A stretch of 64,000 bases of DNA from Streptomyces noursei. GTDB lineage: Bacteria; Actinomycetota; Actinomycetes; Streptomycetales; Streptomycetaceae. The stretch is taken from the NCBI RefSeq assembly GCF_001646665.1, contig NZ_LWBU01000179.1:239327-303326 (forward strand), written 5' to 3'. Shown here piece by piece: positions 24,878 to 34,278 of this stretch (position 1 is its first letter; the number at the start of each line of letters is the position of its first letter). The notes beneath the pieces were generated by a model. The model made no database searches. It saw only the letters and a program-made list of their open reading frames with translations, and was not told the DNA's origin. The position numbers were made by a program, and so were the translations under genes.

Positions 24878-25585
24878 TCATTCGAGCACGTGCCGCAGGT
24901 ACGCGCGGGGGTCGGCGAGGTACCGGCGCCAGTGGTCGACGAGCGCCAGCTCCCGCCATTCCACCCGTCGCAGCCCGTGCTCCCCCACCTCGACGATGTC
25001 CGCGCCGGGCAGTGCGGTCAGCAGCGGGGAATGGGTGGCGCAGACGACCTGACCGCCCCGTTTCACCAGTTGGTCCAGGTGCCCGAGCAGTTCGAGGCAG
25101 GAGGTGAAGGAGAGTGCCGCCTCCGGCTCGTCCATCACGTACAGCCCGGGTTCGAGGAACTTCCCACGGAACGCCGCGAGGAAGCCCTCGCCGTGGCTCA
25201 TCCCGTCCGGCGCGAAGCCCTCACGGTCCAGCGCGTCCAGCGCCGTCTCGGCCCGCAGGAAGAACCCCTTGCGGGCGGCCCTGCTGCCGAGCATGCGGCG
25301 CCCCCGGGGAGCCGCGTCGAACCGGATCCGCTCCCCCAGCACCGACTTGCCCCGGTCGGTGGCGTACCGCCAGTCGTGCGAACCGCCCCAGGAGTCCAGC
25401 CCGAAGCCCTCGGCCAGCGCCTCCACCAGTGTCGACTTGCCCGAGCCGTTCTCCCCGACCAGGAAGGTCACCGGCGCCGTGAAGCGCAGCCCCTCCTCCA
25501 GCAGCAGCCGCACGCACGGCACCGACCAGGGCCACGCGTCCTCGTCGTGGGCGGCCACGTGGGCGTACGCACGTTCGATGATCAC
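24878..25585 (-). CDS. AAA-family ATPase of the ABC/SMC type
   Basis: A 235-residue soluble ATPase. Walker A is FLVGENGSGKSTLVEALAEG, Walker B is GLYVMDEPEAALS, and VCATHSPLLTALPGADI holds the switch His, as in YhaV/RecF-like and OLD-family ATPases. The signature region is GMSHGEGFLAAFRG. The start is uncertain: GTG 25585 (VIIERAY) is chosen, and a longer frame reaches TTG 25621. Such stand-alone single-domain ATPases are widespread in actinomycetes and their role is unknown. There is no adjacent nuclease that would suggest an OLD-type defence pair. Confidence 0.87.
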   Translation of the reverse strand: MIIERAYAHVAAHDEDAWPWSVPCVRLLLEEGLRFTAPVTFLVGENGSGKSTLVEALAEGFGLDSWGGSHDWRYATDRGKSVLGERIRFDAAPRGRRMLGSRAARKGFFLRAETALDALDREGFAPDGMSHGEGFLAAFRGKFLEPGLYVMDEPEAALSFTSCLELLGHLDQLVKRGGQVVCATHSPLLTALPGADIVEVGEHGLRRVEWRELALVDHWRRYLADPRAYLRHVLE

Positions 25586-25636
25586 GTACCGAGTCTGCCC
25601 GTCCGCCGGCGCCCCGGGCAAACGGCGGAACGCCCG

Positions 25637-26122
25637 TCAGAAGACGTACGGATCGCCGGTGGCGAGGACCAGCACCCGGTGGTCGTTGTCGGCGGGGTTC
25701 CGGTCGGTCGCCCCGCCGTTCCACGCCGTGGACACCCGCAGGGTCAGCTCCTGCACCGGCGCCGGCACCGCGCCCGCGACGGGCAGGCCCAGCACCGTCT
25801 CGCGCCGGGTGCCGTCCACCCGCAGCGGCCCGGTGGAGCACAGCACCTCCCGCTCACCGGCCCGTACGCACCCGCCCGGCAGTACGTGCCCGGCGGCCGG
25901 CGCGACCGAGAAGGCCAGCCGGACCGTCGTGTCCTCGACCGCCGACGGCCCCCGGTTCTCGCTCAGCAGCACGATGTCGAGCCGCCCGTCCGCATAGGTG
26001 ACGTGCCCGTGGTGCGACACGTCCGCCTCCGGCGCCACCCTTCCCGCCGCACCGCCGCCCGCGCCCAGTACCGCCGCCACGGCGACGGACATCACCAGCA
26101 GGCCCCTGCACATCGCAAACAT
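25637..26122 (-). CDS. Secreted protein with a DUF11/CARDB-like immunoglobulin fold
   Basis: A 161-residue exported protein. The signal peptide is CRGLLVMSVAVAAVLGAGGGAAG, and the mature part (RLDIVLLSENRGPSAVEDTTVRLAFSVAP, then LRVSTAWNGGATDRNPADNDHRV) is reminiscent of small extracellular beta-sandwich domains. The start is ATG 26122 or 26113; an open frame continues upstream without a ribosome site. No enzyme motif is seen. It is next to, but probably not in an operon with, the ATPase (51 bases). Confidence 0.65.
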   Translation of the reverse strand: MFAMCRGLLVMSVAVAAVLGAGGGAAGRVAPEADVSHHGHVTYADGRLDIVLLSENRGPSAVEDTTVRLAFSVAPAAGHVLPGGCVRAGEREVLCSTGPLRVDGTRRETVLGLPVAGAVPAPVQELTLRVSTAWNGGATDRNPADNDHRVLVLATGDPYVF

Positions 26123-26243
26123 GACCAGAACATACCTATATGACCGGAAAGGAGCCGTCTCCCCCGCCGCTCCGACGGGATCTTCGCGGCCCATATGCTG
26201 GCCGCTCACCGGCCGTTCGCTCACACGCGCGAGGAGTACCGCC

Positions 26244-27035
26244 ATGACCGCCGCCACCCCCGCCGGCCCGCCCGACCTGACCGGCCCGCCCGTCGCCGTC
26301 GTGACCGGCGCGAGCAGCGGCATCGGCGCCGCCACGGCGCGGCAGCTCGCCGCGGCCGGTCACCACGTCGTCCTCACCGCCCGCCGCAAGGACCGCGTCG
26401 AGGCCCTCGCCGCCGAGCTCACCGCCGCCGGCCACCGGGCCACGGCGTACGCCCTCGACGTCACCGACCGCGCGGCCGTCGACGCCTTCGCGGCGTCCCT
26501 GGAGCGCTGCGACGTCCTCGTCAACAACGCGGGCGGCGCCCTCGGAGCCGACCCCGTCGCCACCGGCGACCCCGCCGACTGGCGCTGGATGTACGAGGTC
26601 AACGTCATCGGCACGCTCCACATGACCCAGGCGCTGCTCCCCGCCCTGACCGCGAGCGGCGCGGGCACCGTGGTGGTCGTCTCCTCGACCGCCGGCCACG
26701 CCACCTACGAGGGCGGCGCGGGTTACGTCGCCGCCAAGAACGGCGCCCGCGTCCTCGCCGAGACCCTTCGCCTCGAGATCGTCGGCACCCCGGTCCGCGT
26801 CATCGAGGTCGCGCCCGGCATGGTCAGGACCGACGAGTTCGCCACCACCCGCTTCCGCGGCGACACCGAGAAGGCCGCCAAGGTCTACGCGGGCGTCCCC
26901 GACCCCCTCAGCGCCGACGACGTCGCCGACACCATCACCTGGGCGGTCACCCGCCCCGCCCACGTCAACATCGACCTCCTGGTCGTCCGCCCCCGCGCCC
27001 AGGCCTCCAACACCAAGGTCCACCGCGAGCTGTGA
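26244..27035 (+). CDS. Short-chain dehydrogenase/reductase (classical SDR)
   Basis: A 263-residue oxidoreductase with all classical SDR marks: TGASSGIG at residues about 21-28, NNAGG, the catalytic Ser in VVSSTAGHATYEGG, YVAAK as the catalytic Tyr-Lys, and the C-terminal RPAHVNIDLLVVRPR typical of the YdfG-like (3-hydroxy acid dehydrogenase) group. The Arg in TARRKDR suggests NADP(H) use. ATG 26244 follows GAGGAG at 26231-26236. A strong terminator follows, so it is a single-gene unit. Confidence 0.93.
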   Translation: MTAATPAGPPDLTGPPVAVVTGASSGIGAATARQLAAAGHHVVLTARRKDRVEALAAELTAAGHRATAYALDVTDRAAVDAFAASLERCDVLVNNAGGALGADPVATGDPADWRWMYEVNVIGTLHMTQALLPALTASGAGTVVVVSSTAGHATYEGGAGYVAAKNGARVLAETLRLEIVGTPVRVIEVAPGMVRTDEFATTRFRGDTEKAAKVYAGVPDPLSADDVADTITWAVTRPAHVNIDLLVVRPRAQASNTKVHREL

Positions 27036-27084
27036 CCGCCGCACGCCCGCCGCACGGCCGCCACAGGGCCCCGCGGCACGGTGA

Positions 27085-27116
27085 AGGGCCCCGGCGGTGA
27101 CATCCGCCGGGGCCCT
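27085..27116. terminator. Bidirectional hairpin terminator between the SDR gene and rtcB
   Basis: Arms at 27085-27097 and 27104-27116 are perfect 13-base complements around the loop TGACAT. The two genes converge here, so the hairpin can serve both. Confidence 0.8.
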
Positions 27117-27184
27117 CCCCGCCCGGGCCCCGGACGTCCGGTGCCCTGCACGTCGTCCGGGGGGTCACCCCCTCGCGCGTACCC

Positions 27185-28378
27185 TCAGCCCTTCACGCAC
27201 ACGACCTGCTTGAGCTTGGCCACCACCTGCACCAGGTCGCGCTGCTGGTCGATGACCTTCTCGATCGGCTTGTACGCACCGGGGATCTCGTCCACGACAC
27301 CGGAGTCCTTGCGGCACTCCACGCCCCGCGTCTGGTCCTCCAGGTCCCGCGTCGTGAACCGCCGCTTGGCGGCGCTGCGGCTCATCTTCCGGCCCGCGCC
27401 GTGCGAGGCCGAGTTGAAGGACGCGTCGTTGCCGAGACCCTTGACGATGTACGAACCGGTGCCCATCGAGCCCGGGATGATCCCGAAGTCGCCGGAGCCC
27501 GCACGGATCGCGCCCTTCCGCGTGACCAGCAGGTCCATCCCGTCGTACCGCTCCTCCGCCACGTAGTTGTGGTGGCAGGAGATGACCTGGTCGAAGGTGA
27601 CCCGGGCCTTCTTGAACTCCTTGCGGACGACGTCCTGGAAGAGCGCCATCATGATCGCGCGGTTGTACTTGGCGTACTCCTGCGCCCAGAACAGGTCGTT
27701 GCGGTACGCCGCCATCTGCGGGGTGTCCGCGACGAAGACGGCGAGGTCGCGGTCGACCAGCCCCTGGTTGTGCGGCAGCTTCTGCGCCTCGCCGATGTGG
27801 TACTCGGCCAGCTCCTTGCCGATGTTCCGGGAACCGGAGTGGAGCATCAGCCAGACCGCACCCGTCTCGTCGAGGCAGAACTCGATGAAGTGGTTGCCCG
27901 ATCCCAGCGACCCCATCTGCTTGGCCGCCCGGTCCCGGCGGAACCTCACAGCGTCCGCCACCCCGTCGAACCGCGACCAGAAGTCGTCCCAGCCCGCCGT
28001 CGGGAAGCCGTGCAGCCGGCCGGGGTCGACCATGGTGTCGTGCATGCCGCGCCCCACCGGAATGGCCTGCTCGATCTTCGAGCGCAGCCGGGAGAGGTCG
28101 CCGGGCAGGTCGTTGGCCGTGAGGGACGTCTTCACCGCCGACATGCCGCAGCCGATGTCGACACCGACCGCCGCCGGGCACACCGCCCCGTGCATCGCGA
28201 TCACCGAGCCGACCGTGGCGCCCTTGCCGTAGTGCACGTCCGGCATCACGGCCAGGCCCTTGATCCACGGCAGGGTGGCGACGTTCTGCAGCTGCCGCAT
28301 CGCCCCGTCCTCCACGGTCGAGGGATCGGTCCACATGCGGATCGGGACCTTCGCCCCGGGCACCTCTACGTACGACAT
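27185..28378 (-). CDS. rtcB: RNA-splicing ligase RtcB
   Basis: A 397-residue protein matching RtcB, which joins RNA 2',3'-cyclic phosphate or 3'-phosphate ends to 5'-hydroxyl ends using GTP and Mn. Visible motifs are VGVDIGCGMSAVKT (metal Cys), SGNHFIEF, VISCHHNYVAEE (metal His residues), and ASHGAGRKMSRSAA containing the guanylylated His. The length and order of motifs are complete. It faces the SDR gene and is isolated from any RNA cyclase or archease gene, so it probably acts in RNA repair after stress or toxin cleavage. Confidence 0.96.
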   Translation of the reverse strand: MSYVEVPGAKVPIRMWTDPSTVEDGAMRQLQNVATLPWIKGLAVMPDVHYGKGATVGSVIAMHGAVCPAAVGVDIGCGMSAVKTSLTANDLPGDLSRLRSKIEQAIPVGRGMHDTMVDPGRLHGFPTAGWDDFWSRFDGVADAVRFRRDRAAKQMGSLGSGNHFIEFCLDETGAVWLMLHSGSRNIGKELAEYHIGEAQKLPHNQGLVDRDLAVFVADTPQMAAYRNDLFWAQEYAKYNRAIMMALFQDVVRKEFKKARVTFDQVISCHHNYVAEERYDGMDLLVTRKGAIRAGSGDFGIIPGSMGTGSYIVKGLGNDASFNSASHGAGRKMSRSAAKRRFTTRDLEDQTRGVECRKDSGVVDEIPGAYKPIEKVIDQQRDLVQVVAKLKQVVCVKG

Positions 28379-28587
28379 GGTTCCTCAATTCCCCCGACAA
28401 GTATGAAAGCGCAAAAACCGGCACCAAGGCCCGCGAAAGAGACAGCGGACCGGCATCGACGGCGGCGCGTGCGATACACATTGTGTCCATCGGCCGACGA
28501 CGGGCGGCAACCCGTTTTCCCCGGGGAACAGCCGGCGGCCGGCACCGGCCGGCCCGGCCGGCACCAGAGCGAAAGGAGCCCGGGACC

Positions 28588-29448
28588 GTGCAGCGAAGGG
28601 CGTACGTACCCGGCGTGGCCGCACTCCTCGCGGCACTCACCGCCGCCGTCACCGGCCTCACCGGCTGCAGCGCCGGTTCCGGCCAGGACGGAGCCGCGGC
28701 CGACTCCAAGCCGGGCGACCCCTCAGGGCCCGTCGCCCGGCCGGGCAAGTACCGCACGCTCCTGGAGCCCTGCCGCTCAGTCCAGCGCGCCACGCTCAAG
28801 GACCTCCTGCCCGGCGCCGCCCTGCTGCCCGAGCAGCAGCGCGAACGCGTCTACCGCGGCACCGCCACCGTGACGTACGACACCGACCGCCGCGCCGGTT
28901 GCAGCTGGAAGACCGACGGCCCCGACGCCTCCCACCAGCTCACCATCGACTTCGAGCGCGTCGTCTCCTACGACCCCGCCGTCAGCGACGACGACCGCGC
29001 CCAGCAGGTGTACGCGGACAAGGAGGCCGCCGCCGACCTCCCCGCCACCGCCCCGCCGGCCCCGACCGCCACGCCCTCCCCCGCCGCCAAGGCGTCCCCG
29101 TCCGGGGCCGCGACCGGTGCGGCCACCGGGCCCGCGACCAAGCCCGCCACGGCCGGGGCGTCCGGCGCCCCCGCCACCGGCGCCACCGGCAGCCCCGCGC
29201 CCGAGGGCCTGGAACCGCGCGTACTGGCCGACCTCGCCGACGCGGCGTTCCTCGACGACGTCCTCGCCCGCGCCGGTTCGACCGCGCAGCACCGCACCGT
29301 GAGCGTGGTGTTCCGCACATCGAACGTCATCGTGACCATCCGGTACGGCGAGCAGCCCGCCCGGGTCACCGAGGTGCCGGACAGCAAGGAACTGCAGGAA
29401 AAGGCCCAGGGTCTGGCCCGGAACCTCGCAGAGAGCTTCGAGGAGTAG
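28588..29448 (+). CDS. DUF3558-family lipoprotein
   Basis: A 286-residue lipoprotein with signal peptide and lipobox LTGCS. GTG 28588 has AAAGGAG at 28572-28578. The DUF3558 core (CRSVQRATLKDLLPGA, then CSWKTDGPDASHQLTIDFERV) is followed by an Ala/Pro/Thr-rich linker (about residues 150-210) and a second globular part. These lipoproteins are frequent in actinomycetes and their function is unknown. The neighbour is a paralogue, so the two may have arisen by duplication. Confidence 0.85.
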   Translation: MQRRAYVPGVAALLAALTAAVTGLTGCSAGSGQDGAAADSKPGDPSGPVARPGKYRTLLEPCRSVQRATLKDLLPGAALLPEQQRERVYRGTATVTYDTDRRAGCSWKTDGPDASHQLTIDFERVVSYDPAVSDDDRAQQVYADKEAAADLPATAPPAPTATPSPAAKASPSGAATGAATGPATKPATAGASGAPATGATGSPAPEGLEPRVLADLADAAFLDDVLARAGSTAQHRTVSVVFRTSNVIVTIRYGEQPARVTEVPDSKELQEKAQGLARNLAESFEE

Positions 29449-29593
29449 CCGCCCCCGGGCGGGCCGCCCCGCCCGGCGGCGGTGGCCCGCCCACCGCCGG
29501 GGGGCCTCCCCGCGGACGCGGCGACTCGGGCTACGGTGTCGGAACCGTAGACCGCAGGACCGCCGGACCGTACGACAAGCGACTGAAGGAACC

Positions 29594-30328
29594 ATGCACC
29601 GATCAGCCCCGCGACTCACCCGCATACTCGCCTGCGCAGCCGTCCCGGTGATGCTCGTCGCCGCCGGCTGCTCGTCGGACTCCGACGGCAAGAGCGGCAA
29701 GAGCGGCACGACCGCGCAGTCACCGTCCGCCGCCTCCTCGCCGCAGCCCGCCGTGAAGCCCACGCCGACCGTCGCGCCGGCGAAGTACACCAAGCTCCCC
29801 GACGCCTGCAAGGCCATCACCGGGGACACCGTCGAGGACCTGGTGCCGGAGGTGAAGAACGAGAAGGGCACGCCCGGCAAGTCCACCGACACCGACAGCC
29901 GCGGCAGCTGCGCGTGGAACGGCCTGGACGACAAGGGCGTCAAGGGCTCGCAGTACCGCTGGCTCGACATCTCCCTCCTGCGCTACGAGTCGGACCCCTC
30001 GCTCGGCAGCGGTGAGCAGCGCGCCCAGGCGAACTACACCAAGGAGGTCGCCAAGGTGAAGGCGACCGAGGGTGCCACCGGCCTCAAGACCTCGCCCGCG
30101 GCGGGTGTCGGCAACGAGTCGACGGCCCTCAGCTACGGCCTGAAGAAGACGGAAGAGGACTTCAAGTACGCGGCGATCGTGACCCGTACGGAGAACGTGC
30201 TGATCACCGTCTCCTACAACGGCGCGGGTTACGCGGGCGCCACCACCCCGACCCCGTCCGACCTGATGGAGGACGCGGTCAAGGCCTCCAAGGAGGCGGT
30301 GGCCGCGGTCGCGGCGGCCAACAAGTAG
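29594..30328 (+). CDS. DUF3558-family lipoprotein (second copy)
   Basis: A 244-residue lipoprotein. Lipobox VAAGCSS follows a typical signal peptide, and ATG 29594 is preceded by GAAGGAACC. The core (LPDACKAITGDTVEDLVPEV, then SRGSCAWNGLDDKGVKGSQYRWLDISL) aligns in layout with the preceding lipoprotein. The 145-base gap and the strong hairpin after its stop suggest its own transcript. The function is unknown. Confidence 0.87.
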   Translation: MHRSAPRLTRILACAAVPVMLVAAGCSSDSDGKSGKSGTTAQSPSAASSPQPAVKPTPTVAPAKYTKLPDACKAITGDTVEDLVPEVKNEKGTPGKSTDTDSRGSCAWNGLDDKGVKGSQYRWLDISLLRYESDPSLGSGEQRAQANYTKEVAKVKATEGATGLKTSPAAGVGNESTALSYGLKKTEEDFKYAAIVTRTENVLITVSYNGAGYAGATTPTPSDLMEDAVKASKEAVAAVAAANK

Positions 30329-30346
30329 CCGTATCCGGACCGTTTG

Positions 30347-30380
30347 CGGAGCCCGGACCTCCCCCGAGGTCCGGGCTCCG
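30347..30380 (+). terminator. Hairpin terminator after the second DUF3558 gene
   Basis: Arms at 30347-30361 and 30366-30380 form a perfect 15-base stem with a CCCC loop. Confidence 0.8.
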
Positions 30381-30434
30381 AACGCGTGTGCCAGGCTTTG
30401 CCCGCTCGGGTACGTCAAAGGGAGGGGATCGCGG

Positions 30435-31907
30435 GTGGCCGCGATGCAGCTGACACGCACGCACCGCATACTCATCGGCGTCGTCATCACCGGTGCGGTG
30501 ATCATCGCCGGCATCGGTTTCGCCGGTTCGTACGCGGCCGTGCGCGAGCTGGCCGAGAAAAAAGGATTCGGCGACTTCTCGCTCGTCTTCCCCATCGGCA
30601 TCGACGCCGGCATCTGCGTCCTGCTCGCCCTCGACCTGCTCCTGACCTGGCTGCGCATCCCCTTCCCCCTGCTGCGGCAGACGGCGTGGCTGCTGACGGC
30701 TGCGACGATCGCCTTCAACGGCGCGGCCTCCTGGCCGGACCCGCTCGGTGTGGGCATGCACGCCGTGATCCCGGTCCTGTTCGTGGTCGCGGTGGAGGCC
30801 GCACGGCACGCGATCGGCCGGATCGCCGACATCACGGCCGACAAGCACATGGAGGGGGTACGCCTCACCCGGTGGCTGCTCTCCCCGGTGCCCACGTTCC
30901 GGCTCTGGCGCCGGATGAAGCTGTGGGAACTGCGCTCCTACGAGCAGGTCATCAAGCTGGAGCAGGACCGGCTGATCTACCAGGCCCGCCTTCAGGCCCG
31001 TTTCGGCCGTGCCTGGCGCCGCCGGGCGCCGGTGGAGGCGCTGATGCCGCTGCGGCTGGCCAAGTACGGCGTGCCGCTCGCCGAGACCGCTCCGGCGGGC
31101 CTGGCCGCGGCGGGCATCGATCCGGTCCTGCTGCCGCCGAACCCCCTCCAGCAGACGGGCGCGGTGCCCGAACTGGAACTCCCGCAGCACCGGGCCGCGC
31201 AGGAGCACGACCAGCCGGCCCAGGCCCACCCCGACACCGCCGGGGCCCGGCCGGAGCCGCAGCCGCAGCCGGAATCCCTGCCCCGGCAGGACCCGGCCCC
31301 CGCGCCCGCCCAGGCCGCCCAGGCGCCCGGACCGGTAGCGGGCCCGGTCGCGGGCCCCGTCCCGGACCCCGGGTTCCCGCAGGCGGCGGGGCCCGAGCCC
31401 GAGGCGCCGTTCCAGCCCGAGGCCCCGCTCCAGCCCGAGGTCCCGCTCCAGCCCGAGCAGCCCGAAGTCCCGGTGCCCGCCAACCACGTGAGCCCCTGGT
31501 TCGCCGCCGCGCAGCTGCCGCAGGAGTCCCCCGAGCGCGGTTACGCCCCGCCCTACGCGGAAGCCGGACCCACCGAGCCCGCCGGACCCACCGGTCCCGG
31601 GCCCGCCGGTCCCGCCGATCAGCCGGCCGCCCCCGACGCCGAGCCGGCCCCCGGTGCCGAGCCGGTGCCCGAGGGGGCGGCGGAGATCGCCGGCCCGGAC
31701 GCCGAGGAGTTCAGGCGCCTGGTGTACCCGGTGTTCAAGCAGTTCGTCGACGAGAACAGCGACTGGCCCAGCGTCGAGGCCCTGACCTTCCACCTCGCCG
31801 ACCGCCACGGCATCCGCCACCCGCTCGGCGCCGTCCTGCTGCGCCGCCTGCTGCCCGAGTTCAAGAAGCGCTACCAGGCGCAGCTGGCCGCCGACCACAT
31901 CGCGTAA
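30435..31907 (+). CDS. SpdB-like DUF2637 membrane protein
   Basis: A 490-residue protein. GTG 30435 follows GGGAGGGG. Residues 1-130 contain four membrane spans in the DUF2637/SpdB arrangement (RILIGVVITGAVIIAGIGFAGSY, VFPIGIDAGICVLLALDLLL, LLTAATIAFNGAAS, VIPVLFVVAVEAARHAIGRI). The cytoplasmic C-terminal half is rich in proline-glutamine repeats (PEAPLQPEVPLQPEQ) and ends in a compact helical domain (FRRLVYPVFKQFVDENSDW). SpdB proteins help plasmid spreading between hyphal compartments in Streptomyces. Chromosomal copies occur without a conjugation locus, as here, and may act at septa or in signalling. Confidence 0.88.
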   Translation: MAAMQLTRTHRILIGVVITGAVIIAGIGFAGSYAAVRELAEKKGFGDFSLVFPIGIDAGICVLLALDLLLTWLRIPFPLLRQTAWLLTAATIAFNGAASWPDPLGVGMHAVIPVLFVVAVEAARHAIGRIADITADKHMEGVRLTRWLLSPVPTFRLWRRMKLWELRSYEQVIKLEQDRLIYQARLQARFGRAWRRRAPVEALMPLRLAKYGVPLAETAPAGLAAAGIDPVLLPPNPLQQTGAVPELELPQHRAAQEHDQPAQAHPDTAGARPEPQPQPESLPRQDPAPAPAQAAQAPGPVAGPVAGPVPDPGFPQAAGPEPEAPFQPEAPLQPEVPLQPEQPEVPVPANHVSPWFAAAQLPQESPERGYAPPYAEAGPTEPAGPTGPGPAGPADQPAAPDAEPAPGAEPVPEGAAEIAGPDAEEFRRLVYPVFKQFVDENSDWPSVEALTFHLADRHGIRHPLGAVLLRRLLPEFKKRYQAQLAADHIA

Positions 31908-31985
31908 CCGCCGGGCCCACCGAGCGGCCCCAGGCCGGGCGGCACACCGGCGGGCGGGCACACCAGCCGCACTCCGGCCGTCGGC

Positions 31986-32198
31986 TCAGCGCCGCGCGCC
32001 CGACTTCCCCGTCTCCCCGTACACGGCGAGGACCGCGCCGAGGACGGCCAGGGCGGCGTACCCGGCGGTCGGAATCTCCCACCACTGGTGCAGCAGGCCC
32101 CAGGGCTGGTCCCCGAAGGTCCGCCCGAAGAAGCCGAGCACGCCCTGGACGCCGGTGACCCAGCCGATGATCGCCACTGTCTGTCTCATGGGATCCAC
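31986..32198 (-). CDS. Small hypothetical membrane protein
   Basis: 70 residues with two hydrophobic stretches (TVAIIGWVTGVQGVLGFF and TAGYAALAVLGAVLAVYG) and a short basic tail. The start is ATG 32198 or 32189; no clear ribosome site is visible. It is recognised only as a small Streptomyces membrane protein. Confidence 0.55.
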   Translation of the reverse strand: MDPMRQTVAIIGWVTGVQGVLGFFGRTFGDQPWGLLHQWWEIPTAGYAALAVLGAVLAVYGETGKSGARR

Positions 32199-32273
32199 GG
32201 TCCCGCGGCCGGCGCCGGGAGTCGTCCTGCGCCGGGGTGAGACGCGGGTCGTCCGAAGGATGCAGTGAACGGC

Positions 32274-32307
32274 CGGAGGGCCCCCACCTCCAGGTGGGAG
32301 CCCTCCG
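32274..32307 (-). terminator. Hairpin terminator after lysS
   Basis: CGGAGGGC at 32274-32281 pairs with GCCCTCCG at 32300-32307; inside, after one mismatch, CCCACCT (32283-32289) pairs with AGGTGGG (32292-32298). Confidence 0.75.
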
Positions 32308-32363
32308 TCCGTCGCACCGCACGCCTCACGCGCGGCGCCCCGCGTGGCGATGCGGGCCGCGCG

Positions 32364-34106
32364 TCACGCGCCGAGCAGCTTGCGCACCCGGTCGGCGCCC
32401 ACCGCCAGCAGCAGCGTGGGCAGTCGCGGGCCGGTGTCCCGGCCGACCAGCAGCTGGTAGAGCAGGGCGAAGAAGGTGCGCTGGGCGACCTTCAGTTCCG
32501 GCGTCGGCTTCGCCTCCGGGTCGAGACCCGCCATCACCTTCGGCACTCCGTAGACGAGCGTGGTCAGCCCGTCCAGCGACCAGTGGCTGTCCAGGCCCTC
32601 CAGCAGCAGGCGCAGGGACTCGCGCCCCTCGTCGTCCAGCGAGCCGAGCAGCTCGCCGTCGGGCTCGGAGCGGACGATGGTGCGCTGGTCGGCCGGGACC
32701 TGGGTGGAGATCCAGTTCTCGGCGCGGTCCAGCCGCGGCCGGGCCTCGTCGAGCGAGGACAGCGGGTTCGCCGGGTCCAGCTCGCTCAGGATGCGCAGCG
32801 TCTGCTCGTCGTGCCCCGCCGTGATGTCGACGACCGAGGCGAGCGTCCGGTACGGCAGCGGGCGCGGCGTGCGCGGCAGCTCGCCGGCGGCCGTGCGGAC
32901 CGCGCGGGAGTGGGCGGCGGCGTCGGCGGGCAGCACGCTGCCGTCGGCGACCTTCGCCTCCAGCTTGTCCCACTCGTCGTAGAGCCGCTGGATCTCCTGG
33001 TCGAAGGCGATCTTGAAGGCCTGGTTCGGCTTGCGGCGCGCGTACAGCCAGCGCAGCAGCGGGGCCTCCATGATCCGGAGCGCGTCGGCCGGGGTGGGCA
33101 CGCCGCCCTTGGAGGAGGACATCTTCGCCATGCCCGAGATGCCGACGAACGCGTACATGGGACCGATCGGCTGGACGCCGTCGAACACCTCGCGCACGAT
33201 CTGCCCGCCCACGACGAAGGACGACCCGGGCGAGGAGTGGTCGACGCCGCTGGGCTCGAAGATCACGCCCTCGTACGCCCAGCGCATCGGCCAGTCGACC
33301 TTCCAGACCAGCTTGCCGCGATTGAACTCGCTGAGCTTCACCGTCTCGGAGAAGCCGCAGGCGCAGGTGTACGCCATCTCCGTCGACCCGTCGTCGTACG
33401 AGGTGACGGTCGTCAGGTCCTTGCCGCACTGTCCGCAGTACGGCTTGTACGGGAAGTAGCCCCCGGCGCCGCCGGAGCCGTCGTCCTCGCCCGCCGCGCC
33501 GGACCCCTCCGCGGCCTCCAGCTCGGCCTCGTCGACCGGCTTCTGCTGCTGCTTCTTCGGCTTGCCGGTCGCCTTGTCCTTCGTCCGGTACCGGTCGAGG
33601 ATCGCGTCGATCGCGCCCCGGTGCCGCATGGCGTGCAGGATCTGCTCGCGGTAGGCGCCGGAGGTGTACTGCTCGGTCTGGCTGATCCCGTCGTACTCGA
33701 CGCCCAGCTCGGCCAGCGACTCGATCATCCCGGCCTTGAAGTGCTCCGCCCAGTTCGGGAACGGGGAGCCGGACGGGGCCGGGACGGACGTCAGCGGCTT
33801 GCCGATGTGCTCGGCCCACGACTCGTCCACGCCCGCGATGCCGGCCGGCACCTTGCGGTACCGGTCGTAGTCGTCCCAGGAGATCAGGTGGCGGACCTCG
33901 TGGCCCCGGCGCCGGATCTCGTCGGCGACCAGGTGCGGGGTCATGACCTCGCGGAGGTTGCCCAGGTGGATGGGGCCCGAGGGCGACAGGCCGGAGGCGA
34001 CCACGACCGGTTTCCCAGGCGCACGTCGCTCCGATTCGGCGATGACCTCGTCCGCGAAACGGGAGACCCAGTCGGTCTCGGTGCTGCTCTGAGCCACGAT
34101 CGGCAC
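32364..34106 (-). CDS. lysS: Class I lysyl-tRNA synthetase
   Basis: A 580-residue enzyme of the class I (archaeal-type) LysRS found in actinomycetes. It charges tRNA-Lys. Motifs are SGLSPSGPIHLGNLREV (HIGH equivalent) and MAKMSSSKGGV (KMSKS equivalent), with a zinc-ribbon region CGQCGKDLT and CACGFSETV. The start at GTG 34106 gives the familiar VPIVAQSSTETDW N-terminus; a longer frame to ATG 34148 exists. It diverges from argS across 172 bases that must hold both promoters. A class II LysRS is common elsewhere in these genomes, so this may not be the only copy. Confidence 0.95.
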   Translation of the reverse strand: MPIVAQSSTETDWVSRFADEVIAESERRAPGKPVVVASGLSPSGPIHLGNLREVMTPHLVADEIRRRGHEVRHLISWDDYDRYRKVPAGIAGVDESWAEHIGKPLTSVPAPSGSPFPNWAEHFKAGMIESLAELGVEYDGISQTEQYTSGAYREQILHAMRHRGAIDAILDRYRTKDKATGKPKKQQQKPVDEAELEAAEGSGAAGEDDGSGGAGGYFPYKPYCGQCGKDLTTVTSYDDGSTEMAYTCACGFSETVKLSEFNRGKLVWKVDWPMRWAYEGVIFEPSGVDHSSPGSSFVVGGQIVREVFDGVQPIGPMYAFVGISGMAKMSSSKGGVPTPADALRIMEAPLLRWLYARRKPNQAFKIAFDQEIQRLYDEWDKLEAKVADGSVLPADAAAHSRAVRTAAGELPRTPRPLPYRTLASVVDITAGHDEQTLRILSELDPANPLSSLDEARPRLDRAENWISTQVPADQRTIVRSEPDGELLGSLDDEGRESLRLLLEGLDSHWSLDGLTTLVYGVPKVMAGLDPEAKPTPELKVAQRTFFALLYQLLVGRDTGPRLPTLLLAVGADRVRKLLGA

Positions 34107-34278
34107 GTCCTTGATTCCTTGGGATTCTCGAAGCCTGGCGTAAGACATTCTCCCAGACGGAACAACGTCCCCCGAGGTTGTCCACAGCCCGGGCAAAGGC
34201 ACGACAAAGAGCTTGCGGACCCGTGGGACACTTGACAACCGGAATAAGCATTCACCACCACGACAGGAACGGAAGCTC

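Noticed and set aside
24878..25585. ATPase as part of an OLD-family defence pair
   Set aside because: No TOPRIM domain or helicase/nuclease partner is present on either side.
30435..31907. SpdB-like gene as mark of an integrated conjugative plasmid
   Set aside because: No tra, kor, rep or integrase genes and no tRNA attachment site nearby; surrounding genes are core chromosomal.
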